Source: Actinernus sp. WN-2022
Lineage: Eukaryota; Cnidaria; Anthozoa; Actiniaria; Actinernidae
Direction of reading: 5' to 3'
Length of the DNA: 64,000 bases
NCBI GenBank assembly: GCA_030867875.1
Contig: JAOWCC010001589.1
Location: forward strand, 141,581,745-141,645,744
Shown: positions 49,175 through 61,168 of the stretch, piece by piece
Position numbering within the stretch: the stretch's first letter is position 1
How the letters are laid out: every line of letters begins with the position of its first letter
Program-made: the position numbers and the translations under genes
The notes under the pieces: model-generated
Databases searched by the model: none
Seen by the model: the letters and a program-made list of their open reading frames with translations, nothing else
What the model was told of the DNA's origin: nothing

Positions 49175-49258
49175 AATATTGATGATAAACTGCTTGAAAT
49201 GCAGAGAATGGATGAGAACAGCTCCAATCAAGCCGCAGAATTCCAAAAAACACTAGAG
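49175..49258 (+). CDS. coiled-coil gene exon with GC donor (residues 918-945)
   Basis: The acceptor is TTTGACATAG|AATATT. Reads NIDDKLLEMQRMDENSSNQA and then AEFQKTLE. The donor is CTAGAG|GCAAGT, the second GC-AG intron of this gene. Using the overlapping GT (GGCAA|GTGAAA) would create a stop at the start of the next exon. Confidence 0.85.
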
Positions 49259-49290
49259 GCAAGTGAAAAGTCTGTGATTTGGTTATTAAC

Positions 49291-49920
49291 TTAGAGCGGT
49301 TTTCGATTGAGTGTTGTAAAACCAAAGTAATCACAGAGCAATTCACAGGAGCAAGTGAAAATACAATGAGCCAATCACGAGCAAGTGAAAACACAATGAG
49401 CCAATCACGAGCAAGTGAAAACACAATGAGCCAATCACGAGCAAGTGAAAACACAATGAGCCAATCATGAACAGAAGTAATTCGTGATTGGTTTTACTTG
49501 AACCAATCACGAGGAAAAGTAAACGCAATCGTCAATTGATTGCGAGACCAATCCAACGTTTGGTTTTAGTTTAGGACGTGATTGGCTGATAATTACAAAA
49601 CATATTCACAGCCAATAGAAAAGCTAAGAAAACGCAAAACCAAAGCAATCACTTATTACTTTCAGTTAGAGCGGATTTCAATTGACTGTCAGAAGTGTTT
49701 TGGTTTTGCGTTTACTAAGCTCTCCTATTGGCTGAGAAAGTAAACCAACCAATCAGATTCCAAAGTAAAACCAAACGCAAATTGGTTTTCGTTTTGCTTT
49801 GGCTCGTCATTGGCTCACAGGGAAGCCATTTATGAGTTACTTGTGATTACTCGCTGCTATGTTTGGCTGGCTGTGGGTAATTTGCGTTTGGTTTCACAAC
49901 ACCGCTCTAGACACTCAACC
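49291..49920. mobile_element. AGAGCGG-type MITE cluster with 30-bp tandem repeats
   Basis: Termini AGAGCGGTTTTCGATTGAGT and (inverted) ACCGCTCTAGACACTCAACC; a second internal terminus occurs at 49671. Four 30-bp units (GCAAGTGAAAACACAATGAG) lie at 49351-49470. Related single elements: 54230-54496 and 56208-56492. Confidence 0.8.
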
Positions 49921-50103
49921 AAAACCACTCTCATATTTTCGCTCGACATTCTGCTGGTTTTGTTAGCAAGCACTGCGAATGCAACCTCGCCCAGCTTTAA
50001 ATATGAAATATGGTCCCACTTAGTTGTTGTTTGTTTGTAGTGTTTTTTGTCCTTTGTTTCCATATTGTTAGTTTTGGGTTAAACTGGTTGTGTTTCCCTT
50101 CAG

Positions 50104-50205
50104 AATAAAGAAGAGGAGATCCGAATGCTGCATAGTCTGGTGAGACAGCAGGAGGAGGCGACAAGACACCTTGGGGAGAAGATGAGGAACGAAGCACAAG
50201 AACAT
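50104..50205 (+). CDS. coiled-coil gene exon (residues 946-979)
   Basis: The acceptor is TTTCCCTTCAG|AATAAA and the donor GAACAT|GTGAGA. Reads NKEEEIRMLHSLVRQQEEAT and then RHLGEKMRNEAQEH; phase 0-0. Confidence 0.9.
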
Positions 50206-50249
50206 GTGAGAAATTGGCCTAGCACTTTATTCATTCGAATCCAATAGGC

Positions 50250-50475
50250 CGTTTGCATGTTATAGTCACGCGGTTGTACTGGAGGGAAAACATATCTGAC
50301 TTCATTAACTACGAGATCGATGATGCTATTAGCAAAACGTGTTTGTAAATGCTATTTTCCACCTCCAATCGATTGTCGATCTTTCTGAACTGACTGCATT
50401 TTGAAATATTGTTTGCCATCCAGTAAAGCCTTTCCCATGGGATCACGAGCTCAATTCATTCGTTATAGAGGGAAT
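50250..50475. repeat. repeat R, second copy
   Basis: Shares GTTGTACTGGAGGG, TTCCACCTCCAATCGATTGT and CCATCCAGTAAAGCCTTTCC with 39598-40615. No inserted element. Confidence 0.75.
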
Positions 50476-50678
50476 CGACTAACTGTGTTGCTACCCAATT
50501 CAGATCATGTGACGTAAACAGATGCTACTCTGGGGAATTGTTCCTTTTTCATTCTAATCATAATGCAGTCATGCCTATATGAGTAACGTTAAATTTCAAA
50601 ATTGATTTATTAAGAATTGGTAGGTAACTGTTGAGTTGCATTAAATCCCTTAAAGATTATTGGTATTTTCTTGTGCAG

Positions 50679-50858
50679 ATACGTAGTGCTCTGAAGAAAG
50701 AGCGAGACTCGATGGACAAGGAGCGAGCCAGGCACAAAGAGAAACTCGATGAGATGAGGGACAATTACGAGGACGTTCTCAAACAGGCTCGCGCCGATCT
50801 TGAGGATGGAAGGACAGGCCAACACCAGTTACAGACTACCGTAACGAAAATGAAACGG
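50679..50858 (+). CDS. coiled-coil gene exon (residues 980-1039)
   Basis: The acceptor is TTCTTGTGCAG|ATACG and the donor AAACGG|GTGAGC. 60 codons of Lys/Glu/Arg-rich helix (IRSALKKERDSMDKERARHK onwards); phase 0-0. Confidence 0.9.
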
Positions 50859-51104
50859 GTGAGCGAAATATTCGAAAATTACCGACTCACGCACTGACGT
50901 ATCAGTGCTGGGAATAGTATATTGCCCGATCTCGCAGATTATACCGAATTTGGCCAGCATTTTCTTGCTACCTCACAATCACGCAGAACAAATAAAATGA
51001 ACAAGAATTATTTACAGATACACTTAACTGCACGAACTTCGCGCCTCTAATAATAATTTATAATAATTAACTTTATTTATCCACGGTAAATGGTTCAACA
51101 GGGC

Positions 51105-51480
51105 TGATTTTCAAGCATGCCGCGCATTACCCAGCTGGTCCCAGAGGCTTTCTTCCGTCGGATAGAAGAGAACGGAGCCGTGAAGCGGCGATCAACGAGC
51201 CGCGAAGCGGTGAGAAGGGAAGAGAGAAGAAAGCCTCTGGTAGCCCGCGACCGTTGACTGATCTTACCGCGCCAATATATTTGAACTAGGGACAAGATCT
51301 GTCCCTTCCTCCTGATTGGAGGAATATCTAATTACCTTATAACGTTCTCTGATTGGCTATTGTCTAGTGTGTTGTGATTGGTTCCTCGTTAATTGATCTA
51401 GTGATGTTGATTGGCACCTATCGTTCGCATGATAGTGAGAAACGGTCTCGCCGCTTTCTCTGGGACCAGGGTAGCCGTGC
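51105..51480. repeat. GC-rich inverted repeat with TCCCAGAGGCTTTCTTC
   Basis: CCAGAGGCTTTCTTCCGTCG (51141) faces GAAGAAAGCCTCTGG (51226); CTGGTCCCAG / CTGGGACCAG pair at about 51132 and 51460. A decayed palindromic element. No gene. Confidence 0.6.
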
Positions 51481-51649
51481 ATAACTAATTATACTAGGTG
51501 CTGACTAATCTTGTTTACAAATGAAGTGTAACGAAAATATTTAAGAAATTATACAATATTAATAATAATAATAAATTGCCTAAAATAGCACTAATCCTAA
51601 AAATACCCTATGCTTAATATTTATCGAATATGCATAGAGAAAAAGCCAT

Positions 51650-52140
51650 CTGAGCTGCTACAAGGCTTTTATTGCATTTTTGAATGCAACAAAGTTGTCA
51701 ATCTGTCGTATTTGGTTTGGTATTTGGTTCCAAGCTACTGCATCTTGATAAGAAAATGAACGTTTACGGAAATTAGTTTTAGGTTTAGGCAATCGAAGGT
51801 CAAATTTACTGCCTCTAAGATTGTAATTATGCACTTCCGAGGTTATTTTGAATAGTTCTTCTAGGTATATTGGTGCGGCTTCATGAAATACCTTAAACAC
51901 CATTGTCCTTATTTGCTGGTTTTGTCTTTCGCATATATTTGGCCAGTTTAGTTGCCTGAGTAGATCTCCTGACCTAATAGAATAGTCAGCCCTAGTTATA
52001 ATGCAGGCTGCTCTGTTTTGAAGCTTTTGTAATAAAATTATTGCTCAGTTCGCGTTTTACAGCAGTTGCCCCACACAATACTACAGTATTCAAAATATGG
52101 CTGAACAAGAGAGCGATATATATATATTGATGCTAATGTA
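51650..52140 (-). pseudogene. LINE 3' coding fragment, minus strand
   Basis: The minus-strand frame reads VFHEAAPIYLEELFKITSEV, HNYNLRGSKFDLRLPKPKTN and RSFSYQDAVAWNQIPNQIR, the C-terminal block of LINE proteins. Upstream minus-strand sequence continues as RT debris. Not in frame with the host gene. Confidence 0.8.
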
Positions 52141-52611
52141 TCCCGATCAACAGTCAAATTTCTAGCTTTATAGAGCATGCATAAACCCACACGTTTCTCT
52201 CACATTTGACCTTGAATCATGTAAGCTTTGGTGTAGACAGACAAATATTCTCCGGTGCCATTTTGTTGCGGGCAGAGGGAATCGCGGTAGTTAAGGTCTA
52301 AATGTCTATAAAGTACTTGCTAAATTCTCATAATAAAAAGCCAGCAAGGGGGTTTGAATGTAGAATTTGAAAGTTTGTTTAGCCAGTCGTTAGCAATAGG
52401 AAAGGCCGATTCCAAACCTTTTCTCAATGGCTCTAAGCGCCGTTTTTTTTTTTTTTTTTTCAGATTCGGTCATCAAAATCAGATATTCTTAAGTAAAAAA
52501 AATTGTGCCATTAAACAGAACAGTCTAGTTCTACGAATTCAATGAAAAATAGTTCAACCGTATAACGAATGAAATCTACCGATCTAAGTTGACAATCACC
52601 TCCCTATAACA

Positions 52612-52770
52612 GGGCTCGAAATTAAGAAAAAAAGAGGCGTAATTTTACGCCCAGCTTAAAAATTTTTAGGCGTAATTCTCCAAAATTTTACGCCTAAGTA
52701 GAAAACGTTAGGCGTAAAACGAAAAAATCTAGGCGTATTTACGCCCGTGTCGGGCGCAATTTCGAGTCGA
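52612..52770. mobile_element. GGCTCGAAATT palindromic element
   Basis: Starts CAGGGCTCGAAATTAAG and ends GCGCAATTTCGAGTC, with four AGGCGTAA/TTACGCC motifs in alternating orientation inside. hAT-like MITE by style; the superfamily is inferred. Confidence 0.6.
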
Positions 52771-52833
52771 TTATTGATTGGCTGACTATACAACCTTTGT
52801 TTCATGGTCGTACGGAAAGGTATAAGCCTGGGT

Positions 52834-53035
52834 TAACATAAGCACAAGACGCAGTGCCGTATTTATCATTAGCAGTACTTGTTCTACTTACAGGTGGGAG
52901 ATAAGAACAAGCAACATACGCAGACGCAGTGCCGTATTTATCATTAGCAGTACTTGTTCTACTAACAGGTGTGAGATAAGAACAAGCGCTGCTAGTGATC
53001 AGTGCATTACTGAGTCTGCGTATGTTGTGCTTATG
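52834..53035. mobile_element. MITE with AACATACGCAGACGCAGT termini
   Basis: Contains a 90-bp tandem repeat (GACGCAGTGCCGTATTTATC twice) and an inverted right end (ACTGAGTCTGCGTATGTTG). A shorter relative is at 53538-53655. Confidence 0.78.
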
Positions 53036-53313
53036 TCCCTATAGTGAAAACCGGATTTTATGGACCCCAATAATAGAGTAGCGTAGCGTTGTGTTGCGCA
53101 ATACCTCGTTCATAATAGAAAACGATTGGATGCTAGACCTTCAGTACGATCAAGGTTTACATTGGCACACATTGATAGGCATCATTGATAGGCTACGTAT
53201 CATTATTTGTTGATAATTTAAACTTATCTATTTTTGGCGTCTGTACCAATAGTGTGGACACATTTAGGGTGCTTACACGAATATTATTTGACGTTGTTGG
53301 AATCATTAAACAG

Positions 53314-53433
53314 GACATGGAGAGGCTGCGCCAACTGCATCTGCAAACACAGGAGGAAAAGGTGAATGCCGTGTCTCAATTGCGGTCGGAGTCCAAGGAG
53401 CAAGTTATGAAGTTGAGAGAGAGGATCGAAGAG
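53314..53433 (+). CDS. coiled-coil gene exon (residues 1040-1079)
   Basis: The acceptor is CATTAAACAG|GACATG and the donor GAAGAG|GTTTGT (weak). Reads DMERLRQLHLQTQEEKVNAV onwards to LRERIEE; phase 0-0. The open frame upstream (from 53185) is intronic. Confidence 0.87.
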
Positions 53434-53537
53434 GTTTGTGATTGGTCCTTGATATGTAATTACTGGATTAGCTTCCTAGTGGCAATTATATGAATTAAAG
53501 AAGGCTGGGTTTCAGTAGTGACACCATCATAGTATAA

Positions 53538-53655
53538 GCAACATACGCAGACGCAGTAATACATTGATCATTAGCGGCGCTCGTTCTTATCTCTCACCTG
53601 TGAGTAGAACAAGCTGATGATAAATACGGCAATGCGTCTGTGTATGTTGCTTCTT
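53538..53655. mobile_element. MITE with AACATACGCAGACGCAGT termini, short copy
   Basis: TAAGCAACATACGCAGACGC at the left and ATGCGTCTGTGTATGTTGCT at the right are inverted. About 118 bp. Confidence 0.78.
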
Positions 53656-55924
53656 CCATTATCATCTTCCACAAAATTAACCCCCTTCGATAATGAAGAT
53701 TCCAGTTTATGTTTAAGTCGCTAGGGAAACCACGCTTTAGCCTTTGATTGTGATTCTCGGTACCATCCATAATTAGAATGTAGTCAAAGACAAGGCCACT
53801 GGAAATAGTTGGTACAAGTAAAAGTATACGTTCGAGTTTGTGAAGGCTAATTTGGCATCATACCAGCGAGAAGATGCAAAACGCGAAACTATAACAATAC
53901 GCAGAGTTGTGAATAGCCCACCTTCTCGCTGGTATTTATGAATGACTAACTTCAGAATGAGGCTAACCCTGCGTACATGCGTCTGTATTCATTGCATTCA
54001 GCGGTAATTTTCGAATACGAAACTGGACTATTGAAAACCTGGCTTTCACTAGAAGCGGAAGCATAAGGAACGTTGTACTCTAGTGAAAATCAAGATACGG
54101 AGGCTTGGTACAAGCGTTAGCTCAACGGAAACAGAAGGAAGGGAAGCTTTCCTTCTAACGCATCTGCTTACGCTTCCGTCGCTTAATTATGTTCTAGTAA
54201 GAATAAGGTAAACGGGACAGAAAAATAGAGCGGTTTTCAATTGAGTGTTGAAAAGTAATTGCTTTCGAATTTGATTGGTTAGTTATCCACGATTGCGTTT
54301 ACTTTGCCTCGTGATTGGTTAAAGTAAAACCAATCGTGAATTCAGTTCGTGATTGGGTCATTGATCTTTTTACTTGCTCGTGATTGGTTCATTGATGTTT
54401 TTACTTGCTCGTGATTGGTTCATTGATCTTTTTACTTGCTCCTGTGATTGGCTCACTGGTTTTGGTTTTACGACACTTAATTGAAAACCACTCTAAGCCA
54501 ATCAGAATGCTCGTTCTTAGGCCCTTAGCAATAGAAATATAGCATACAAGCGAGGCTTCCGCCTCAGAAATATAGGCTTGTACTTCTAAAAATACTCCGA
54601 ATTTCTAACGAGACCTGAAACAACCATGGGGGTTGATCAAAGCCAGGACCCGGCTTATCCACAGATCGAATTAATTTAACGCGTTTGTTTTTGCGGAGGG
54701 AGGAAAACCGGAGGACCCGGAGATAAACACTCGGAGCAAGGGCGAGATACCAACAAACTCAACTCGCATATGGCGTCTGCTTCCGTCCTGTTTACTACTA
54801 GTAGTAGTAGTTTATTTACCCACGTAGTCACTAATGAGCATAAGCTCGTTTACAATGTGTACGTGCAGTCAACTAATTAAGATAGAGGATGAAAATTTGA
54901 TATTAAAGTCTAAGAATACAATCAATGTTTGCTTATTTACAATTAGATAATACTAGTAATATTAATAACAACACTATAATGATATCAATAACAACAACAA
55001 AAAATAATAAATATTAATAAATGTAGAGTATTTCAAATATCGCGCTTGCAGGGTAAAAAAGTATCTATGTAACACACATGCTAATAGCACCATGTGCTAT
55101 TGATGATAACGCAAGTTTATCTATTTCAGACTTTAAAATAATCGGGGAAGAAATAACTTCCTGGTACTTCCCTTGCTAGTGTAAACGAGGCTGTAGTGGT
55201 TCTGTTTAACAATACGCTATAACTGAATGAAACTCTTGGGAAGTGTTACTATTGATGGCAAGGACGCAAATGGATCCAAAACCTTGGAAACGCCCAGGCA
55301 GCATTTCCATGTTTTGAACCGCGTCTTTTAAATTTTGCTAATAGGTACCTTACGCAACCAGGACGGCGACGGCAGTTACGACGGGAGGTAGAAAAGTGCT
55401 TTCCCCCGAAATCTGGTGTTTACTAGTTCCTTTATTCGCTTTTAATTACGTTTCACCTCCAGGTCTTCGAAAAATATGATAAGCATAAAGTTTTGCTCAC
55501 GCTGAACCCAAAACAGTGATTTACTTTCTTATACGTTTGCGTTCTCTTGTAAACGTAAACTTTGGGATTTTCACGTTGTGTTTTCCAGACAACTGTTGAA
55601 ATGTAGGCGACTGCGTGCATTTTCACGTGTAGTTATCGTATTTTGTATTGTTTTATGCCGTCTTCCTAGACGTTGCCGTCCTGATTGCGTAAGGTCCCTA
55701 ATATTTGCTACATTGAAACTTCCTTCAAAACGTCGGTCATTCGGCAATCTCAGTGTTTAAAGGAGTGTCCATTTTATAAACAGACGGACAATACAAGATC
55801 TAGTATTTACCAACTTTTACCAATACAAGTTCTAGTGTTTGACCAAGAAAGCAGTCATGTTTTATTAAACAGTATTATGGGACTGGGAACTGACATTCCT
55901 TTTTCAAGGATCCAATGTGCGTTT
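53656..55924. other. coiled-coil gene intron: MITE and SINE body
   Basis: Holds an AGAGCGG-type MITE (54230-54496), a SINE body without its tRNA head (54590-54775) and AT-rich microsatellite sequence (54940-55025). No exon was accepted here. Confidence 0.55.
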
Positions 55925-56205
55925 TGCAGGAATGCATTGAGTCACGTGGTTGTACTGGATGGACAAATCCGACTTCATTTATTTAAAGGCACTTGTACGA
56001 GATCGGTAGTGTCATTAGTAAAACCTGTTTGTAAATGCTATTTTCCATCTGTCCTTCAATCGGTTGTCAATCGTTCTGAAACAGAGTTTTGAAGTTTGAT
56101 TGCCATCCAGTAAAGCCTTTCCCATGGGATCACGAGCTCGATGCATTCGTTGTTGAAGTGATATATCAGCACGCGACAGTTTCCTGCAAAAGGCCTATTG
56201 TGCGA
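55925..56205. repeat. repeat R, third copy
   Basis: Carries CATTTATTTAAAGGCACTTG, which looks like the uninterrupted version of the TTAA site occupied at 39661-40212. The copy is itself cut short on the right by the AGAGCGG MITE at 56208. Confidence 0.78.
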
Positions 56206-56207
56206 TT

Positions 56208-56492
56208 AGAGCGGATTTCAATTGAGTGTCGTAAAACCAAACGCAAATTACTCACAGCCAGCCAATCACAGGACCAAGTAAATACAAAAAAGCCAACTGA
56301 AGGCTGGAAAAGTTCGTGAATGGGTTTCGCCTGAACCAATCACGAGCCAAAGCAAAACCAAGACCAAAACATGATTGGTTTTACTTTGCAATTTCATTGG
56401 TCGATTAATAACATGCCATTTTCTCGGCCAATAGAAAAGCTAAGTAAACGCAAAACCAAAATACTTTCGACACTCAATTGAAATCCGCTCTA
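56208..56492. mobile_element. AGAGCGG-type MITE
   Basis: AGAGCGGATTTCAATTGAGT at the left, ACTCAATTGAAATCCGCTCT at the right, perfect inverted termini; interior rich in CCAATCA and AAACCAAA. Ends 75 bp before an exon. Confidence 0.88.
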
Positions 56493-56567
56493 ACACTTCG
56501 GTAAGACAGGCCGATTGGTACACCTTGCTTTTGTCCCCATGATAATCGCATTGCATTATTTTTACAG

Positions 56568-56677
56568 CTCACGTTGCTCTCCGACAAAGAAGAGAAGGAA
56601 ACGGTGTTGGAAATTAACGAGGAATGTCGTCGAGTGGCTGCGCTGCTCGGCGGATCACCCAACACCACCCCCATGAA
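56568..56677 (+). CDS. coiled-coil gene exon (residues 1080-1115)
   Basis: The acceptor is ATTTTTACAG|CTCACG and the donor ATGAA|GTAAGT. Reads LTLLSDKEEKETVLEINEEC and then RRVAALLGGSPNTTPM, where the coiled coil gives way to a Ser/Pro linker; phase 0 to 2. Confidence 0.88.
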
Positions 56678-56917
56678 GTAAGTTAAAGCAACACTCTTCA
56701 TCTTCGCTTATTAAGATTAGTTCTTTCCTTCTTTTTATTGTCTTAAACACGTAGTTCCGGTATAAAAACCATTGACACCTTCAGATGTCACTCAGCCTTT
56801 GTGGAGTGAACATCTCTTTGATGCTCCGCTTGAGTGCTCCCTACTGATTGCTTATCGCGCGAAATTCAAATCAAACACAGAAATGTGATTGTTTTAAAAA
56901 GTGTATATAAGCCGTAC

Positions 56918-57265
56918 GAGGTTATTATTGATTTGAAATCTCTGAATTGAGTACGTATGGATGCCCAAAAACATTTTTGATTCAGTCTCATACTCACCCT
57001 TTAATCACGCTTGGGAATTTCCTCAGAAATCGAACCCCCGAAGATTTTAGCTCAAAACAAAAGCAAAATATCGTCAAATTCGTGATGGTTTGTGACGTAA
57101 AACCGGGAGTCGACCCATTCTCCCAGTTCCCGGCCAACTTGAAAGGGCGTGGTGGATGTGCGAATTGATTACGGGCTGTATATGAGACCCAATCAAAAAA
57201 AACTTTTGGGGTCATCCATATGTACTCAATTCAGAATTCCAAATCAATGATAACCTCGTAGGGCT
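56918..57265. mobile_element. foldback element in intron
   Basis: TACGAGGTTATTATTGATTT (56918) pairs with AAATCAATGATAACCTCGTA near 57241-57260; inner GAATTGAGTAC / GTACTCAATTC also pair. Confidence 0.78.
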
Positions 57266-57275
57266 AACCGACACT

Positions 57276-57495
57276 TTAAAGTGCAAGTATCATGTAAAAA
57301 TTTTTTATCAAGATTGTTCTATCGTGTTTGTTTCTCACAAAAAGGTGTTAATCTTCCAAATTTTGTAACCTTTCTGACATTTAATCCCTAATTTTGGTTA
57401 ATTTTCGTGGATCAAGTTAGACAACCAAGTATATCAGAAATAGAATTTGGAGTAAAAAGAGTTCACGTTCTTTTATGGCGCTACTTGCACTTTAA
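57276..57495. mobile_element. TTAA-flanked MITE (TTAAAGTGCAAGTA termini)
   Basis: TTAAAGTGCAAGTA at the left and TACTTGCACTTTAA at the right; 220 bp, interior not palindromic. Confidence 0.72.
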
Positions 57496-57717
57496 ACTTC
57501 AGAGTAAGGGCTACAGCGTTTGTCAAAATACCATTGGCAGTCATTAATGAACAAGCTATCTTCCCTCTGTTCACTGTCTGTTCACTGTCTGTTCACTGCT
57601 GTGCAATTTGAAATTTAAATTTCGAGTCAAAGGGCGTGCAAATAGGAGGGCCTAACTCATTTATGCCGAACTTCGTGTTTAACTCGTCTTTGTTTTATCT
57701 TTCATTTTCTTTTTGTG

Positions 57718-57822
57718 TATCCTGCGAGCAGAGGTTTCTCATCTCTTTGCCTTTCCCGAGGTTTCTTTCGGCGACAGGAAAGGCAAAGAGATGAGAAACC
57801 TCTGCTCGCAGGGTATTTTTGT
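57718..57822. repeat. perfect hairpin-forming inverted repeat
   Basis: CCTGCGAGCAGAGGTTTCTC at 57720 pairs over about 40 bases with the inverse ending near 57819, around a loop of roughly 23 bases. Confidence 0.85.
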
Positions 57823-58114
57823 GTCTTTCGTGTTTCTATTCACTTGTGTCTTTCACAAGTGAATAGCCAGCACCAAATAGTTATTTTATTTTCTGTCAAA
57901 TGGACAAAATCTCTCGCGAGGTGATCGCTACTTCGCTCGGAGGTGAATAGCAAAGGATATTCACCTCTGGAGTAGCCAATCAGGGCGCACGATAAGCACT
58001 ATTCACTTGTGTGGTATATACTAAAACCTTATTCGAACCCTTGATTTTCTTACATGCGCAATGACTTGATTGTAATGTTGGCTCAGGGTTTTCACATAAA
58101 ATGCTGCATTTCAG

Positions 58115-58202
58115 GGCCAGCAGTCTGTCCAGCAGTTTTTCTGTCAGTATTCTCGGTGAAAGTCCTGGATCAACAATAGGTAGTCCCACACGAGATGCGC
58201 TG
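58115..58202 (+). CDS. coiled-coil gene exon (residues 1116-1145)
   Basis: The acceptor is GCATTTCAG|GGCC and the donor GCGCTG|GTAAGT. Reads KASSLSSSFSVSILGESPGS and then TIGSPTRDAL, a Ser-rich linker with possible phosphorylation sites (SP). A 0.8-kb tandem repeat starts about 110 bp downstream. Confidence 0.87.
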
Positions 58203-58316
58203 GTAAGTTAATGATAATAGTATGTTGTACTTGAAAGCCTATAAAGCCTTCTCTTGGACTTCAACAATGGCACACAATCTATAATAAGTTGACACGAAGG
58301 GAGGTTGACGACATGT

Positions 58317-59090
58317 GGCATTGTTGTCGATATGTAAAACATTCTCGAGGGATTACAATGTAATGAAGATAGCACCGTTATTGATATGCAAAACAGTCTC
58401 GAGGGATTACAATACAATAAGTATAGCCCTAGTGCTAGGACCAGCAGCATTGTTGTCGATATGTAAAACATTCTCGAGGGATTACAATACAATGAAGATA
58501 GCACCGTTATTGATATGCAAAACAGTCTCGAGGGATTACAATACAATAAGTATAGCCCTAGTGCTAGGACCAGCAGCATTGTTGTCGATATGTAAAACAT
58601 TCTCGAGGGATTACAATACAATGAAGATTAGCACCGTTATTGATATGCAAAACAGTCTCGAGGGATTACAATACAATAAGTATAGCCCTAGTGCTAGGAT
58701 CAGCAGCATTGTTGTCGATATGTAAAACATTCTCGAGGGATTACAATACAATGAAGATTAGCACCGTTATTGATATGCAAAACAGTCTGGAGGGATTACA
58801 ATACAATAAGTATAGCCCTAGTGCTAGGATCAGCAGCATTGTTGTCGATATGCAAAACAGTTTCGTGGGATTACAATACAATGAAGATAGCCCTAGTGCT
58901 AGGTTCAGCAGCATTGTTGTCGATATGCAAAACAGTCTCAAGGGATTACAATACAAATCAATGAAGATAGCCCTAGTGCTAGGACCAGCAGCATTGTTGT
59001 CGATATGTAAAACAGTTTCGAGGGATTACAATACAATGAAGATAGCCCTAGTGCTAGGACCAGCAGCACTGATGTCGATATTTAAAACAT
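58317..59090. repeat. satellite-like tandem repeat (units about 65 and 130 bp)
   Basis: ATTCTCGAGGGATTACAATA and GTCTCGAGGGATTACAATAC alternate; higher-order unit about 130-135 bp with GCCCTAGTGCTAGGACCAGC. Several open frames in both strands result from it and are not genes. Starts about 115 bp after an exon donor. Confidence 0.92.
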
Positions 59091-60965
59091 GCTAGGGACA
59101 TGCTAACCTCCCTTCATGTTAATAGGCCCTTAATTGAGCCATGAAGATTACAACATTTGGGATTGCTTTATGATAGAAGTTTTTATCTTTATTGATAAAT
59201 GATGTGAAATCATATTTTACACTAAAGACGCACGCTAGTTTTATTTCTCGACCAAAACTCTCGCAAGTGCAGGCATTTCTCAGACCAGTCCTGACTGCGT
59301 ACTTTTGCAGGATGTAGCCCATCCAACTTCGCCGCGTCTCTCAAGCAACCCAATTTCTTTCTGTGCTAGGGAAATTGTGTGCCACTGTCTTATTGTATGG
59401 TTTTGTCAAACTGTATTTTTCTTGCTGAAGTTATCAGTATTCGAGAAGTATCGGCGGGAAGTCTCATTTCTCATTGGTCAATAGGACGTTTGCATTATGG
59501 CGTCATTTAAAGGAGAACTGAAGCCTAAAATCAACTTAGCTCAATAAGTAGATCTAAACATGAAAAGACTCGTACATAAAAATTATTTTACTATGTTTTG
59601 CGTCAAAGGAAAGAAAATCTGCAAATCTTCCTCCCAACCGTCGCTCAGTACAGACGGCCCAATTCCTGTAATCTGTGTCGTACGATACGGGAATAAATTA
59701 GTTTTGTCATGTTGTTCTCGGCTTTGAATAGAAGGACAAACGACTCAATAGCGCTGCGCACAGTTACTAAAAATAGATTGTCTGAAAAGAGACCCCCCGC
59801 AAAAATCAGACAAACACACGCGGCTGTTTACAGTATTTCAGTGACTTTGAGAGTCGTGTTAGGACATGATTCATAGGTTTTTCGATCAAAAAAAGAAGAA
59901 ATACCTGAAATAAGATTCCCAGTCATATCAGTAATGGTAACTACCAAGAACTGTTGCTGGGGGATATATAAGAGTTACTCTAGACGTATAAAAACCTTCA
60001 TAAATCGGTCAAAGAGATATCCTCTCAGAGATGGAAGTATCGATTGGTACACCGCTAGCAGAGTTTCTCATCTTTTCTCAGTGCTTTTCCGTTCCAAAAC
60101 TCAGTGAGAAATGTCAGCGTTGGATAAATGTTTGTACAGGAGACTTCAAAAACACAGAATAATAACGAGACAAGTGCATTGAAATGCAAGGGGGAGTTTG
60201 TCTGAACTATACACTACCCGCCAGTAAACATAGCGAGAAGGAATTACAGTTCAACCATAGTTTACTTGAATTTATGGATTTGAAGTAAAGTTTTGAAGCG
60301 AACTGACTCATGTTCGTCATCTACAATGGTTTGATTTATTTTACGAACACAAATGAAGTTTTAAAATTATTTTCGAAATGTCGCACGGAATGGGTATCTT
60401 GCAGGTAATTTGAAAACTCGACAAATGCAAAACATAATATAATAGCTTGAAAGAGCACACCAACATATAAAGCAAGACTGCTTAATTTTAGGGTAATTTG
60501 TTTTTTCTTACAAAGCTATAAATTTGCAAACAAAAATATCATTTGTACAGAGAAATATTACAGAGAAAATATAATTCCGGGCACATTTGTCTGTGAAGCT
60601 TTGTCGAACCATAAATGATTAGCTCGTACTTGTGTTAGTCTGTTCAAAATCTTGCACAGTTGGTATCTATTTTCCACCCATTACATTAGCTTTGGTCTCC
60701 GATGAATTTAATTTTAAAGAATTTCAAATATTAAGTTACTTGCTGGCTACAATATATAGTCAATATTCGCATTCGCCGATGAATCTCTTACGGAAAACCT
60801 GACTTTTCAAAGTTTAGGTGAAGTCTTACAACGATATTCAATGGGAAAAGATAAGTTTGGGATTCAGTTAGAGCTTGACTATATTAAACGTGGTTTACGG
60901 CAACGAATAGGCCAGTCCAAGATAATTTCCACTGACCACTCTAGGCTTGTAGGAGCCGGGGAAAC

Positions 60966-61168
60966 ATGGCGCGAAATACAGTGTTTGTATGGGAATCCGA
61001 TGCCACGATTGCACGCTTCCCAGTACAACTACATCCCTCACATTTTGATCAGTTAATCTCTCACCTGGTATCTTAAGTTTGCAGACAGTGAATATTTCCG
61101 AAATTCGATTTGACGGAAATTATTTGGCATCGGATTCCCATACAAACACTGTATTTCACGCCATCTTT
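60966..61168. repeat. inverted repeat with 120-bp spacer
   Basis: GCGAAATACAGTGTTTGTAT (60971) and its inverse ATACAAACACTGTATTTC (about 61140), together about 38 paired bases. Confidence 0.8.

Noticed and set aside
58315..59095. 136- and 151-residue repetitive frames
   Set aside because: They follow the tandem repeat on both strands, have no start context or splice support, and lie in an intron of the coiled-coil gene.
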